Shown here piece by piece: positions 35,220-44,071 of a stretch of DNA of 64,000 nucleotides (position 1 is the stretch's first letter; each line of letters begins with the position of its first letter). The notes below the pieces were generated by a model, which did not search any database, was not told the DNA's origin, and saw nothing but the letters and a program-made list of their open reading frames with translations. This DNA comes from DSXH01 sp020724325 (GTDB taxonomy: Bacteria; Bacteroidota; Ignavibacteria; Ignavibacteriales; Melioribacteraceae). The position numbers and the translations under genes were made by a program. The stretch lies in contig JBFLYW010000011.1 of the NCBI GenBank assembly GCA_040756515.1, positions 1 to 64,000 of the forward strand, in the 5' to 3' direction.

Positions 35220-37532
35220 TTAAATCGACAGTGCGAATGAGAAATAGAATGTTCTCGGCTGGTTAGGTCCATAAACATATCCGGGGTCTCTAGTAATTCC
35301 AAAATCTAAATCTTTTTGAAACGCATCCGTAATATTCTTCACGCCTATTGTTAATCCGCTTTCCAAATCATCTATTAATTTCATTTTATAATTTAGAGAT
35401 ATATCTATCTCAACAAATTCCGGACTTTTGGCAAGCTTAAGCAATGGTTCTTCCTGGTAAGCAACTGAAATTTCGTGTGGAATATACATTCTGCCAGTAT
35501 GCTTAATAGAAGCAAACATTGATAGCTTACTATTGAATTCATAAGAAGCGCGGATATATCCAAATAGATCCGGTGTTCTTAAAAAGGATCGTGTATTAAA
35601 ATCGGCGATTTCTTCTTTGTACTCATTATTCTTATAAGTAAAACCTGTTCTAATTTCAAACCCGTTAATCGGTTTAATTCCAAAATCGATTTCAATTCCT
35701 TTAACTTCTGCACCGCTGCTGTTTACTCTTTCCCAGAATTCTATATTGCCGTCAGCACTTATAAATTCTTCAGCATAAGCGTTATTAAGTTTCGTATAAA
35801 ATCCGGTTATTCCAAAGAGTACTGGAATATTCCCAACAAAGTTTTGGTATTCAAATCCGGCAGTGTATGTAAAACTTTTTTCTTCTTTAAGTCCGGCTCT
35901 GTTTCTTATAACTCTCTGAGTTCCTTCCAGCCCGCAGATATGAAGGTCTTCGTCAAAAATTTGCGGAGCTTTAAAACCTGAGGTTATTCCAGCTCTAAAT
36001 GAGATTGATTCAAATAATTCATACCGGAAATTAATACGCGGACTTATAACCCACTTTTCTAATGATGAATGATTATCCGCCCTTAATCCGGCAACTAATT
36101 GTATATGTCCGTCTCTGTCAAGTATAATTTCATCCTGTAGAAAAAAACCAAGATTGCTGAATCTTTCATCTACGTAGTAGAGAGAGTTGGAAACGCTTTT
36201 ATCGATTAAATGATCTTTGTTATATTGGAATCCGGCAACTAATGAATGATTTCCGAGAATATAACCAAATTGAACACCGCCGGTGTGAAGAGGATTTTCG
36301 GAATAACCGTAATAATTCAGCGCCTGAATTCTTGCTTCTGGTGTGTCTTCACCCAGACCGCCATAATACGAATCTCTTTCTAGAAAACTGAACGCATAAT
36401 TAATTTTATACTCTGCAGCAGAACTAATTCTTTGAACCCATCTAATTTTTCCGTCCCATTTATAGTGCTTTGTCATTTCAGCAATTTCGGCTTCATGAAC
36501 CGGCTTTTCAAAATTGTTTCCGCCTCTTCTTTCTTCAAAAATCCTGTGAAAAGAAAGTTGAAGTTCTGCGTTATCGAATGGTTTTAAGTATCCGTTAACC
36601 CCGATAGTTTCATTTTTAAGAATACCAATTTCCGAAAATCCATCTCCATTTCTATCATACGGATTTCTTTTTCTTGTTGAACCAAACACATAAAAACCGG
36701 AATTATTATTTTCACTAACTACTTCGGCAACCGCACCAACCTGTTGATCAAAAGAACCATCAATTGAATTGCCAGTAAAACTAATTCTAGTAGTGTTAAA
36801 TGCTGGTCGGCGTATCATCATGTTTATTGTTCCGGCGACTGCACCGGCGCCATAAAGAGATGATCCTCCACCTTTAACAATTTCAATCTGCTCTATCATT
36901 TCCTGAGGGTAATGCTCAAGTCCGTATACACCGCCAAGCGCACTTACTACTGGGTCGCCATCTATCAGAACTTGTGAGTATTTTCCATCGAAACCAAGTA
37001 TTCTTACTTGTGTGAAATTGCAATTATTACAATCGTTTTCAACTTGAACACCCGTCTGAAGTCCTAATGATTGAGCCAGATTGCATGCGTTCAACTGTGT
37101 AATTAATTTTTTCGTTATTACTTCGGTCTTAACCGGTACATTTTCATAAAGATGTAATGTGTTTGTACCGGTTACAACAACCGCTCCCATTTCAATCATT
37201 GCCGGACGCAATTCAAAAAGAAGGTTATCTACTTTATCTGAAAGAAGATCAATTCTGTGAGTGATAGACCTGTAACCAACCATTGTAACAATAATTTCGA
37301 ATTGATCGGTGGGAATATTACTTAGTGTAAAATGTCCTTTCTCATCCGATGCAGTCCCAATATTTGTATTCTTTATAAGTATGTTAACACCAACAAGAAT
37401 TTCTTTAGATTCATTATCAATTACTTTGCCTGAAATTCTCTTATAAGAATTTTCAGATAAATCAGAATTGGATAGGATGGTAGAATTTAATGTCATTACT
37501 GTAACTAATAGATATATAAAATGCTTCAGCAT
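35220..37532 (-). CDS. TonB-dependent receptor with carboxypeptidase-like regulatory domain
   Basis: An outer-membrane importer of 770 residues. After the signal peptide comes a CarboxypepD_reg-like domain (about 30-110, SGKVIDNESKEILVGVNILI). A plug domain with ENDCNNCNFTQVRI and IVKGGGSSLYGAGAVAGTIN follows, then a 22-strand-type barrel ending in an aromatic residue-rich strand (TFYFSFALSI). The CNNC pair in the plug occurs in a Bacteroidota receptor subgroup. It is preceded on the same strand by a His-rich membrane protein, so metal or metal-chelate uptake is a reasonable guess. Confidence 0.88.
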   Translation of the reverse strand: MLKHFIYLLVTVMTLNSTILSNSDLSENSYKRISGKVIDNESKEILVGVNILIKNTNIGTASDEKGHFTLSNIPTDQFEIIVTMVGYRSITHRIDLLSDKVDNLLFELRPAMIEMGAVVVTGTNTLHLYENVPVKTEVITKKLITQLNACNLAQSLGLQTGVQVENDCNNCNFTQVRILGFDGKYSQVLIDGDPVVSALGGVYGLEHYPQEMIEQIEIVKGGGSSLYGAGAVAGTINMMIRRPAFNTTRISFTGNSIDGSFDQQVGAVAEVVSENNNSGFYVFGSTRKRNPYDRNGDGFSEIGILKNETIGVNGYLKPFDNAELQLSFHRIFEERRGGNNFEKPVHEAEIAEMTKHYKWDGKIRWVQRISSAAEYKINYAFSFLERDSYYGGLGEDTPEARIQALNYYGYSENPLHTGGVQFGYILGNHSLVAGFQYNKDHLIDKSVSNSLYYVDERFSNLGFFLQDEIILDRDGHIQLVAGLRADNHSSLEKWVISPRINFRYELFESISFRAGITSGFKAPQIFDEDLHICGLEGTQRVIRNRAGLKEEKSFTYTAGFEYQNFVGNIPVLFGITGFYTKLNNAYAEEFISADGNIEFWERVNSSGAEVKGIEIDFGIKPINGFEIRTGFTYKNNEYKEEIADFNTRSFLRTPDLFGYIRASYEFNSKLSMFASIKHTGRMYIPHEISVAYQEEPLLKLAKSPEFVEIDISLNYKMKLIDDLESGLTIGVKNITDAFQKDLDFGITRDPGYVYGPNQPRTFYFSFALSI

Positions 37533-37578
37533 ATTAACTCCTGATTTAAAATTTGTAAGGAAAATTTTTAAAGAGTAG

Positions 37579-37971
37579 TTATACTAAGCTGAAAGGCGGA
37601 GCGTTAGCCCAGTGGGATTCTTTCGGAAATCTGTAAACAATTGTGCAGCTATTGGAATTGAGGACGTTAATTTCGGAAACATCCAAAAATTTCATTTCAT
37701 AAGGATGTGTGATAACTTCCGAAATCTTACTTATTTGCTGGTATAAGGAAAACTCTTTTTCCGTATGAGTATGGTTATTATTGCTTTTATTGTTCTCCGA
37801 CGAAGCTTGATTTACAAAATGGCTGTGAGCAACTATTCTTCCATCAGGAAGTATATGGTAATGACTTGTAAGGGAAACTGTTATTAAAAATGCGATGAAA
37901 GAAAAACACAAAAAATAGGATGCAAGAGTCACAATAATCGGTTTACTTTTATTTACAGGCTTACGAAGCAT
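37579..37971 (-). CDS. His-rich membrane-anchored protein paired with the TonB receptor
   Basis: A 130-residue protein with one N-terminal membrane helix (about 13-33). An outward-facing segment is rich in histidine (SHYHILPDGRIVAHSHF and NNNHTHTEKE) and could bind metal. It ends with a PPFSLV tail. It lies 46 bp upstream of the TonB receptor gene on the same strand. A perfect palindrome lies 12 bp before its start codon, so the pair is probably a regulated metal-responsive operon. The family name is not known to me. Confidence 0.7.
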   Translation of the reverse strand: MLRKPVNKSKPIIVTLASYFLCFSFIAFLITVSLTSHYHILPDGRIVAHSHFVNQASSENNKSNNNHTHTEKEFSLYQQISKISEVITHPYEMKFLDVSEINVLNSNSCTIVYRFPKESHWANAPPFSLV

Positions 37972-37982
37972 ATTAATGTCTT

Positions 37983-38013
37983 TTTCTTATTTAAATATAG
38001 TCTAAATAAGAAA
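37983..38013. promoter_or_regulatory. palindromic operator before the His-rich/TonB operon
   Basis: TTTCTTATTTA (37983-37993) and TAAATAAGAAA (38003-38013) are exact 11-bp inverses around a 9-bp spacer. The site is 12 bp upstream of the His-rich protein's start, where a repressor would block transcription. The AT-rich dyad is of the size bound by Fur/Zur or DtxR-type metalloregulators, but no consensus can be claimed. The divergent EVE gene begins 106 bp away. Confidence 0.6.
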
Positions 38014-38118
38014 CGTTTGCAAGATACTTGAGTCCTATTTAACAAATGAATTTTTTTAATCGTACTTATTTTTGATTCAGTAAGTTTAGGTACTATAAAG
38101 AAAGGAGAATACTTTATC

Positions 38119-38583
38119 ATGAAGTACTGGTTAATGAAATCGGAAGCAAATTGCTACCCAATTGAATTGTTAGAAAAAGAAAAGAATCAAACAACTTATT
38201 GGGATGGAGTTCGTAATTACCAAGCCCGTAACTTTATTAGAGATGAAATGAAGGTTGGCGACAAAGTAATTTTTTTCCACAGTAATGGAGCGCCGTCCGG
38301 TGCTGCGGGAGTTTGTGAAGTTGTTAAAGAAGCTTATCCGGATTTTACAGCATTCGATCCGGAAAATCCTCATTACGATCCGAAGAGTAAGAAAGATAAT
38401 CCCGCTTGGATGATGGTTGATGTTAAGCTGATAAAGAAGTTTAAGAACTTTGTCTCGATTGAAAGTATGCGTCAAAACAAAAAGCTCCAGAAGATGCAAC
38501 TTCTTAAGCAAGGCAACCGGCTTTCTGTTATGCCTATTACAAAAGAGGAATTTGAGGTGATTGTCAGTATTGGAAATTTATAA
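38119..38583 (+). CDS. EVE domain-containing protein
   Basis: A 154-residue single EVE (PUA-like) domain protein of the thymocyte-nuclear-protein-1 type. Signature runs are YWLMKSEANCYPIELL, YWDGVRNYQARNF, KVGDKVIFFHSN and NPAWMMVDV. EVE domains bind modified bases in DNA or RNA. AAAGGAG lies before the ATG. It sits next to an integron-like array holding an R-M system, but the gene itself shows no sign of being a cassette. Confidence 0.92.
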   Translation: MKYWLMKSEANCYPIELLEKEKNQTTYWDGVRNYQARNFIRDEMKVGDKVIFFHSNGAPSGAAGVCEVVKEAYPDFTAFDPENPHYDPKSKKDNPAWMMVDVKLIKKFKNFVSIESMRQNKKLQKMQLLKQGNRLSVMPITKEEFEVIVSIGNL

Positions 38584-38614
38584 CGGTTTTGTTGAATCAA
38601 ATTATCCAGTATCA

Positions 38615-39121
38615 TTAAAATGAATCGAGTGAAACAAAGCGGTCTTTTTTCCCTTTCGACTGAGTTACCTTTAATAACATTCTTTTAGAATCAACATCTT
38701 TTATTTTCAGATTAATAGATTAGTTTATTCGCAGACCGCATGATTAGATAAGTGAAATTATTGTTTTATGCTTAATATTTTCTATGCTGTTAATAACACT
38801 CTTAATTTCGGCAATGTTTAATACATCCGGCAGTTTTCTTTCCATTCTGTATCCACGTAGTAAATCGCTGTGCAGCGGCTGATTAAAAATTATTTCCGAG
38901 TAAAGTTTAACAGCCATAACAGAATTTTTAATATAACTATAAGAAGCATATTTATTTTTTAATTGAACAGCAAATTTGAAAAGTGAATCCTGTGTTGGTT
39001 TTTGCAAACCGGAAAAGCTATTATATTGTTCTACAGCTTTGATATAGGTTATGATTGTATGTGAAGCGTAATTTCTTAAAAAAAGGACTTCGCGCAGCAG
39101 ATCAATCTTATTAGAATTCAT
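38615..39121 (-). pseudogene. tyrosine recombinase/integrase pseudogene (possible intI)
   Basis: Residues 1-125 form an intact N-terminal SAM-like core-binding domain (YASHTIITYIKAVEQYNSF, then RKLPDVLNIAEIKSV) up to TIISLI, where a TAA at 38744-38746 interrupts. Reading on in the same frame gives SCGLRIN, a second TAA (38720-38722), then SINLKIKDVDSKRMLLKV and KGKKDRFVSLDSF, ending at TAA 38615-38617. SCGLR is the box I catalytic Arg region. The HxxR and Tyr parts are absent. So it carries two nonsense mutations and is truncated. Confidence 0.85.
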
Positions 39122-39125
39122 TCGT

Positions 39126-39213
39126 CTAACACCAAATTAGTCGGCTTTCCCGCAAGAAAATAAAATAAAAGATTATATTTTTTTTATTATTATTGCGGGA
39201 AGTAATAAGTTAG
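39126..39213 (+). other. attC/attI-like hairpin between recombinase remnant and first cassette
   Basis: Outer ends CTAAC (39126-39130) and GTTAG (39209-39213). Inside is a perfect 9-bp stem TTCCCGCAA (39147-39155) with TTGCGGGAA (39193-39201) around an AT-rich loop. It abuts the recombinase start codon and precedes the first plus-strand gene. It could be the remnant attI or the attC of a lost cassette. Confidence 0.55.
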
Positions 39214-39253
39214 CCCCAATGCAAGAAAACCGACACAAAACAAATAAAATAAG

Positions 39254-40192
39254 ATGAAAATAGAATATTCGGGAAAGGACTTTTGGAAAAACTACATGAT
39301 TAATTGGTTCGGTGAAGAACTGATTGAAAAATGGGAAAAACACGTTGAGATAAAGCAAATTGATTCTGTGCGTGGAAAAATTAATGTTGAGGTTTATAAA
39401 AACGTTGACTTATCGAAACCTACAATAGTTTTCTCTCATGGAATTGCTGGATATGCAAGAGTATTATTGCCATTTTTAATTCCGCTATTTGAAAAAGGAT
39501 ATAACATTATTGCACCCGATTTAGAAGGATACGGATATAATGACGGGTTGAAAGGAGATTTTACCTGGGATATTCATTTGCATAATTTAAAAGATACTGT
39601 TGATTATGCAAGAACAGTTTTTAATGGTAAAATATATTTAGGTGGTGGAAGCATGGGCGGTCCATTAGCTTATGCAACTGATGTTCGGTATAATTGTGTA
39701 GATGGACTAATTTGCTGGTGTTTGTGGGACTTCGCAGACAGAGAATTTATGAACAAAGAAACAAATACAAAAAGTCTGACTTATCCAATGATGCCGTTTC
39801 TTAAACTTTCCTCACTTCTATTTGGGAAATTGCGCTTAAAAACATATTTTTTTGTTTCTTACGACACCCTGACAGATAGCATAGAATTTAACAATCTACT
39901 AAAATCTGACCCACAAGCTGGGACTTTGATTAGTTTAAGAGGTGCATGTAGTTTAGTTACGCAATCAAAACCTGACTTGAAACATGAAGATTATGAGAAA
40001 CCTGTTTTAGTATGTCAGCCCGAACAAGATAAAATGACACCGAGCTATTACACCAAAAAGACCTTTGGAAAGATTAAATCCTCGAAGAAGGAATATTGTA
40101 GTTTTAGTGGAGCACATTTTCCAACAGACAAACTAACATATCAAAAATGGGCTGAATCTGTAGATAGTTTTATTAAGAGGATTGAAAAATAA
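39254..40192 (+). CDS. alpha/beta hydrolase (cassette 1)
   Basis: A cytoplasmic alpha/beta-hydrolase of 312 residues, without a signal peptide. IVFSHGIAGYARVLLPFL is the oxyanion-hole strand, GGGSMGGPLAY the nucleophile elbow (G-x-S-x-G-G), and SGAHFPTD the C-terminal catalytic His. The acid is probably in CQPEQDKMTP. The substrate is unknown; lipase/lysophospholipase-like. First gene of the array, followed directly by an attC-like site. Confidence 0.85.
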   Translation: MKIEYSGKDFWKNYMINWFGEELIEKWEKHVEIKQIDSVRGKINVEVYKNVDLSKPTIVFSHGIAGYARVLLPFLIPLFEKGYNIIAPDLEGYGYNDGLKGDFTWDIHLHNLKDTVDYARTVFNGKIYLGGGSMGGPLAYATDVRYNCVDGLICWCLWDFADREFMNKETNTKSLTYPMMPFLKLSSLLFGKLRLKTYFFVSYDTLTDSIEFNNLLKSDPQAGTLISLRGACSLVTQSKPDLKHEDYEKPVLVCQPEQDKMTPSYYTKKTFGKIKSSKKEYCSFSGAHFPTDKLTYQKWAESVDSFIKRIEK

Positions 40193-40202
40193 TGCACATG
40201 GG

Positions 40203-40331
40203 GCTAACACGCGGTATAAAAAATTTCCGGGACAGTAGGTTATTCAAGGTTTGTAGCCCGCTTCAACTTTTCGTGTACATTGATAGAAAAAAAGCCCGCA
40301 ATCCCTTACTGGCCTATTGTCAAACGTTAGC
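40203..40331 (+). other. attC-like site 1
   Basis: Left end GCTAAC (40203-40208) is the exact inverse of right end GTTAGC (40326-40331), the right one preceded by CAAAC. Inside, GACAGTAGG pairs with CCTATTGTC with one mismatch, giving a long imperfect hairpin of 129 bp with a central loop, as in large attC sites. An ORF of 63 codons read through it is a by-product of the site. Confidence 0.65.
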
Positions 40332-40445
40332 GGAGATGGCTATGACGACAGTGCAATACCGAAACTTTTTGGGATATAACTGACAATAAGACGAAACGAA
40401 ACTGACGAATAATGATTATATTTGTGAAAGTTTTATACGGTAATA

Positions 40446-41306
40446 ATGACACTCTGGAACAACGAAACAGAAATTCAATTTTTCTCGGAAGCACTTAAAA
40501 ATTTTGCTTCGCCTGAACAACTTTTTTACAACCTTAAAGGCGGTTACTACGCGTATGTTCCAAAAGGTGTTGATGCCGAAGGACAGACACTACAAAGCAG
40601 AAACGCCCTCATTGGACAATTCACTGAAAAATGGAGTAAGACACTTTTTGAACCTATCGCAAATGAATTAGGACTTTTTGCCGTAAGTAGTGTTGTTTGC
40701 GATGAACTTGGACTAACCCGACAATCAAGCGCCGACCTTGCATTTTGCACAAGCAATAAAACTATTCAACAGCCCGAGAACATCAAGCTGCTATTTGAAA
40801 TAAAAATGAGTGTGGTTTCAAACTATAAGTTTACACACCCGAACAAAATTCAATTTGTTGGTGATTACAAACAACACAAAGGCAACCCCGCATTGCTTCG
40901 TTCTGACAGTATGCTGAAAGCAATTGGGAAATCCATAAATATTCGTGTTTCTGGTATTGCCTCAACAAAAATTCCAGTCATCGTTTTAGGAAACAGTCCA
41001 ATCATGGATAGTTACATAAAAAAAGTTGACTTCTTAAAAACTTCGGGAGTAATTCAGGGTTTTTGGTCGCTCAATCCGCAGCCGACACCTTCTGACTTCG
41101 TTAAAGAAACTCCCAAAAAAGGTTTCCAGACAATTCAATCGGCAGACAAACTTTTTAATCTCTGCAAAGAAATTGTTGAGACCGATTTGAATTATTTTTC
41201 TTCAATGACTTCAAAAGCAAAACTAGGTGAATTTATCCGTATTGCAAGCCAAGAACCGACTGACATTGCCAAAGCAGAAAAATTCTTAACCTTAATCCGA
41301 AACTAA
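40446..41306 (+). CDS. putative type II restriction endonuclease (cassette 2)
   Basis: A 286-residue protein, judged a nuclease from an apparent PD-(D/E)XK centre (SSADLAF with D97, then LLFEIKM with E118 and K120) and from its place as first gene of an operon with a DNA methyltransferase. The following gene starts 1 bp after its stop. No family name or recognition site can be given from the sequence. It is unrelated to the TdeIII-like enzyme elsewhere in the window. Confidence 0.7.
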   Translation: MTLWNNETEIQFFSEALKNFASPEQLFYNLKGGYYAYVPKGVDAEGQTLQSRNALIGQFTEKWSKTLFEPIANELGLFAVSSVVCDELGLTRQSSADLAFCTSNKTIQQPENIKLLFEIKMSVVSNYKFTHPNKIQFVGDYKQHKGNPALLRSDSMLKAIGKSINIRVSGIASTKIPVIVLGNSPIMDSYIKKVDFLKTSGVIQGFWSLNPQPTPSDFVKETPKKGFQTIQSADKLFNLCKEIVETDLNYFSSMTSKAKLGEFIRIASQEPTDIAKAEKFLTLIRN

Positions 41307-41307
41307 A

Positions 41308-41652
41308 ATGAAATCAATAGACAAAATAGAAATAAGTGAAGAATTTTTTCCCACTTGGTTTAAACAAAGGAGAAGAAAATGGATTTGTCCTGTTTGTAAC
41401 AGACAACATCATAAAGAACCCGGCCCTTTCTTTTATGGTATGATAGCGAATAAGGACGAAGATCCAAATGACCCGTTGCTTTATTCTGGGAGAACGATAG
41501 CCGTTTTTGTAAAAGCAACCGGTTGTTGCAAATGGCAGCAATCTTTTCCTTATGACGAAATAAAAAAACGAAAAACAAAAAAAGCAAATATCCAATTTGT
41601 TTTACAAAAAATCTTTTCACACCTTCCCACCAAAAAAAGATTATTAAAATGA
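41308..41652 (+). CDS. small CPxC protein inside the cassette R-M operon
   Basis: A 114-residue basic protein with a zinc-knuckle-like CPVCNRQHH (C27, C30, H34, H35) and a later TGCCKW. It begins 1 bp after the endonuclease stop and overlaps the methyltransferase start by 4 bp, so it is certainly part of the R-M operon. Function unknown. A protein of similar kind sits at the same place in the TdeIII-like operon, although the two sequences do not look alike beyond CPxC. Confidence 0.75.
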   Translation: MKSIDKIEISEEFFPTWFKQRRRKWICPVCNRQHHKEPGPFFYGMIANKDEDPNDPLLYSGRTIAVFVKATGCCKWQQSFPYDEIKKRKTKKANIQFVLQKIFSHLPTKKRLLK

Positions 41653-42563
41653 GAAAGGGAACAGAAACAAGTTCATTCGGAACAAGCGGAAGAATTAATC
41701 ACGACAGTTCCAAATTTTACAATTCAAAATTGTATTCTACCCTGAAAGGTAAAGAAGTAGCCGACAAGACAGAAAACAAATTACCAGATGAATTTGTAAA
41801 TAAATTTATTCTTGGTTCTGCTGAAAACATGAAAGAGTTGCCAGGCAATTCTATTCATTTAATGATTACTTCCCCCCCCTATAATGTCTCAAAAGTTTAT
41901 GACAATGACCTTTCGCTAAAAGAATATTTGCAGTTACTTGAAAATTCTTTTAAAGAAACTTATCGTGTGCTTGTAAACGGTGGGCGCGCATGTATTAATG
42001 TAGCAAACTTGGGACGCAAACCGTATATCCCGCTATCCGACTACATTTCCAAAATAATGATAGACATTGGTTACAATATGCGCGGGGAAATTATTTGGAA
42101 CAAAGCGGCAAGCGCAAGCTCGTCAACAGCATGGGGCAGCTGGCAAAGTGCAGCAAATCCTATTCTTCGGGACATACACGAATACATTTTAGTTTTTTCC
42201 AAAGGCGACTACAACAGAATTTCTAAAGAGAAAACGAATACCATTACAAAAGAGCAATTTATGGAATGGACAAGATCTATTTGGACTATGAATGCTGAAA
42301 GTGCAAGACGAATTGGACATCCCGCACCCTTTCCGGAAGAACTACCATTTCGCCTCATCCAGCTTTACTCATTCAAAGACGACATCATTCTTGACCCTTT
42401 TATGGGAAGCGGAACGACAGCAGTTTCAGCAATCAAGTCGGACAGAAAATTTGTAGGTTACGACATCAGCCAAGAATACATTGACCTTGCAGAGAAAAGA
42501 ATATTACCGCTACTCCAACAGACAAAAATTAAATTTGAATTGCAGAGAAACAATGAAGACTAA
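41649..42563 (+). CDS. DNA methyltransferase, beta-class (m4C or m6A; cassette 2)
   Basis: Protective methylase of the cassette R-M system, 304 residues. Motif IV TSPPYNV is at about 74-80 and the SAM motif I DPFMGSGTT at about 249-257, in the IV-then-I order of beta-class enzymes. VGYDISQEYIDLAEKR closes the SAM-binding domain. The region from about 150 to 245 (NKAASASSSTAWGSW...) would hold target recognition. TSPPY fits m4C or m6A. It is the last gene before attC-like site 2. Confidence 0.9.
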   Translation: MRKGTETSSFGTSGRINHDSSKFYNSKLYSTLKGKEVADKTENKLPDEFVNKFILGSAENMKELPGNSIHLMITSPPYNVSKVYDNDLSLKEYLQLLENSFKETYRVLVNGGRACINVANLGRKPYIPLSDYISKIMIDIGYNMRGEIIWNKAASASSSTAWGSWQSAANPILRDIHEYILVFSKGDYNRISKEKTNTITKEQFMEWTRSIWTMNAESARRIGHPAPFPEELPFRLIQLYSFKDDIILDPFMGSGTTAVSAIKSDRKFVGYDISQEYIDLAEKRILPLLQQTKIKFELQRNNED

Positions 42564-42576
42564 TGAAGCCAACTCC

Positions 42577-42708
42577 GCTAACAAGGGCTTGGAGGAAATG
42601 GCGGTTGCGGTAAAGAAAAAAACTGCGAAGCATTAAATAAACTTTTATAGCGGGGGACAGTGCAGTGTGTTTTAGTCCGCCACTTCGCCAAGCTGCAAAC
42701 CGTTAAGC
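42577..42708 (+). other. attC-like site 2
   Basis: Left end GCTAAC (42577-42582), right end GTTAAGC (42702-42708) preceded by GCAAACC. Inner arms GCTTGG and TGGCGG pair with CCAAGC and CCGCCA around a central AT-rich loop. 132 bp, nearly the same length as sites 1, 3 and 4. It begins 13 bp after the methyltransferase stop codon. Confidence 0.65.
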
Positions 42709-42765
42709 ACACATAGTAAAAACGCTTTGTTAACAAATTATTCTAACTTGATAAATAAAATTTAC

Positions 42766-43851
42766 ATGAAGACATTACGAAATTTCTTTTATTATTTACT
42801 TCTTACATTATTAGTAAGCTGTGACTCATATTCCAATAAAGGATTTAGCGAAAAGGAGATTGTTTTTTATAGTAAAGCAGACGAAATCATGTTGTCAGGC
42901 ACATTGACACTACCTGATAATAAAGATAAAGTTCCTGCCGTAGTTTTGATTCATGGTTCTGGTCCACACAATCGTGATTTAGAATTTGGTGACCATAAAT
43001 TATTTAAAGACTTAGCTGAATATCTATCTGGTAAGGGAATCGCAGTTTTGAGATATGATAAAAGGGGTGTCGGTAAATCCAAAGGACAATTTATAGCTTA
43101 TGATTTAGATAATTACAAAAATGATGGCATTGCAGGTGTTGAATATCTAAAAACAATAGATATGGTTGATAGATCAAAGATTGGTGCAATTGGTCTTAGT
43201 GAAGGCGGTATTGTTGTTCCGATGATGGCAAATTCTTGCAATGATATAAATTTTGCTGTACTACTTGGTAGTCCTGGTGTTTGGGGTAAGGATTTTTTTT
43301 ATGCTTCACAATTAGCAATGACCAAAGCGGCAGGATTTAATCAGAGTGATATAAATGAAATGACAAATATATTTGATAAATTTTGGCCATTACTTGTAAA
43401 AGAGAGATTAAATTCTGATGAAGAATATCAATTGAAGTCGTTATTAAAAACATTATGGAATTACATAGATTTGGAAAGCAAAATCGATTTAGGGTACATA
43501 GATAGTAATGTTGAATTCTGGTTCAATAATTTTCGTAGTGAGAAAGTGCGTAGTTTTTATAATTACGACCCAAAGAAAATCTTGTCGCAATTAAAATGCC
43601 CAATTCTTGCCCTAAACGGAGATAAGGATGTTCAAGCGGTTTCAACGGTTAATTTAACCGCGATACAAAATGCGTTAGAAAACGGAACCTGCAAAGACTT
43701 TATAACGTTAGAGTTAAAAAATCATAATCATATATTCCAAATTTGTAAAACTGGTAAAGTTTCTGAATATAAGTATATTAAAGGGACAATGTCTGATGAA
43801 TCCTTATCACTAATTGAAAAATGGATAAAGACTACAACGAAAACAGAATAA
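42766..43851 (+). CDS. alpha/beta hydrolase lipoprotein (cassette 3)
   Basis: A 361-residue predicted lipoprotein: MKTLRNFFYYLLLTLLVSC gives a signal peptide with lipobox (LVSC). The reading upstream to TTG at 42727 would put 13 extra residues before it and overlap the attC end, so the ATG is preferred. The hydrolase fold shows VVLIHGSGPHNRDLE (oxyanion), GLSEGGIV (Ser nucleophile), LNGDKDVQ (acid) and KNHNHIFQ (His). Peptidase or esterase activity is undecided. Followed by attC-like site 3. Confidence 0.85.
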   Translation: MKTLRNFFYYLLLTLLVSCDSYSNKGFSEKEIVFYSKADEIMLSGTLTLPDNKDKVPAVVLIHGSGPHNRDLEFGDHKLFKDLAEYLSGKGIAVLRYDKRGVGKSKGQFIAYDLDNYKNDGIAGVEYLKTIDMVDRSKIGAIGLSEGGIVVPMMANSCNDINFAVLLGSPGVWGKDFFYASQLAMTKAAGFNQSDINEMTNIFDKFWPLLVKERLNSDEEYQLKSLLKTLWNYIDLESKIDLGYIDSNVEFWFNNFRSEKVRSFYNYDPKKILSQLKCPILALNGDKDVQAVSTVNLTAIQNALENGTCKDFITLELKNHNHIFQICKTGKVSEYKYIKGTMSDESLSLIEKWIKTTTKTE

Positions 43852-43862
43852 TATACTGCGTG

Positions 43863-43991
43863 TGTTAACACACAATATTGCCAATGGCGGGGGAGTGTAA
43901 ATTTGAACCGCTCTGCCCCACACCAAGGTTTGTAACCGTGGATAAGGATGAAGCACACAAACCGCCGCTGTTCATATTGTCGCACTTTAGC
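43863..43991 (+). other. attC-like site 3
   Basis: Left arm TGTTAACACACAATATTGCC then AATGGCGG; right arm CCGCCGCTGTTCATATTGT then CGCACTTTAGC. ACAATAT and GGCGG pair with their inverses, giving a strong imperfect hairpin. The right end reads TTTAGC rather than GTTAGC, so the site is probably mutated and may be inactive. Confidence 0.6.
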
Positions 43992-44071
43992 AATCATTAT
44001 AAGACGACAAAGTAAAGTTGAAACTGACTACAAGAAATGAATAAAGAATCTGTCAAAGGAACACACAAAAT

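Noticed and set aside
40192..40383. 63-residue plus-strand ORF after the first cassette hydrolase
   Set aside because: It lies across attC-like site 1 and its composition is that of the hairpin arms. It has no ribosome site.
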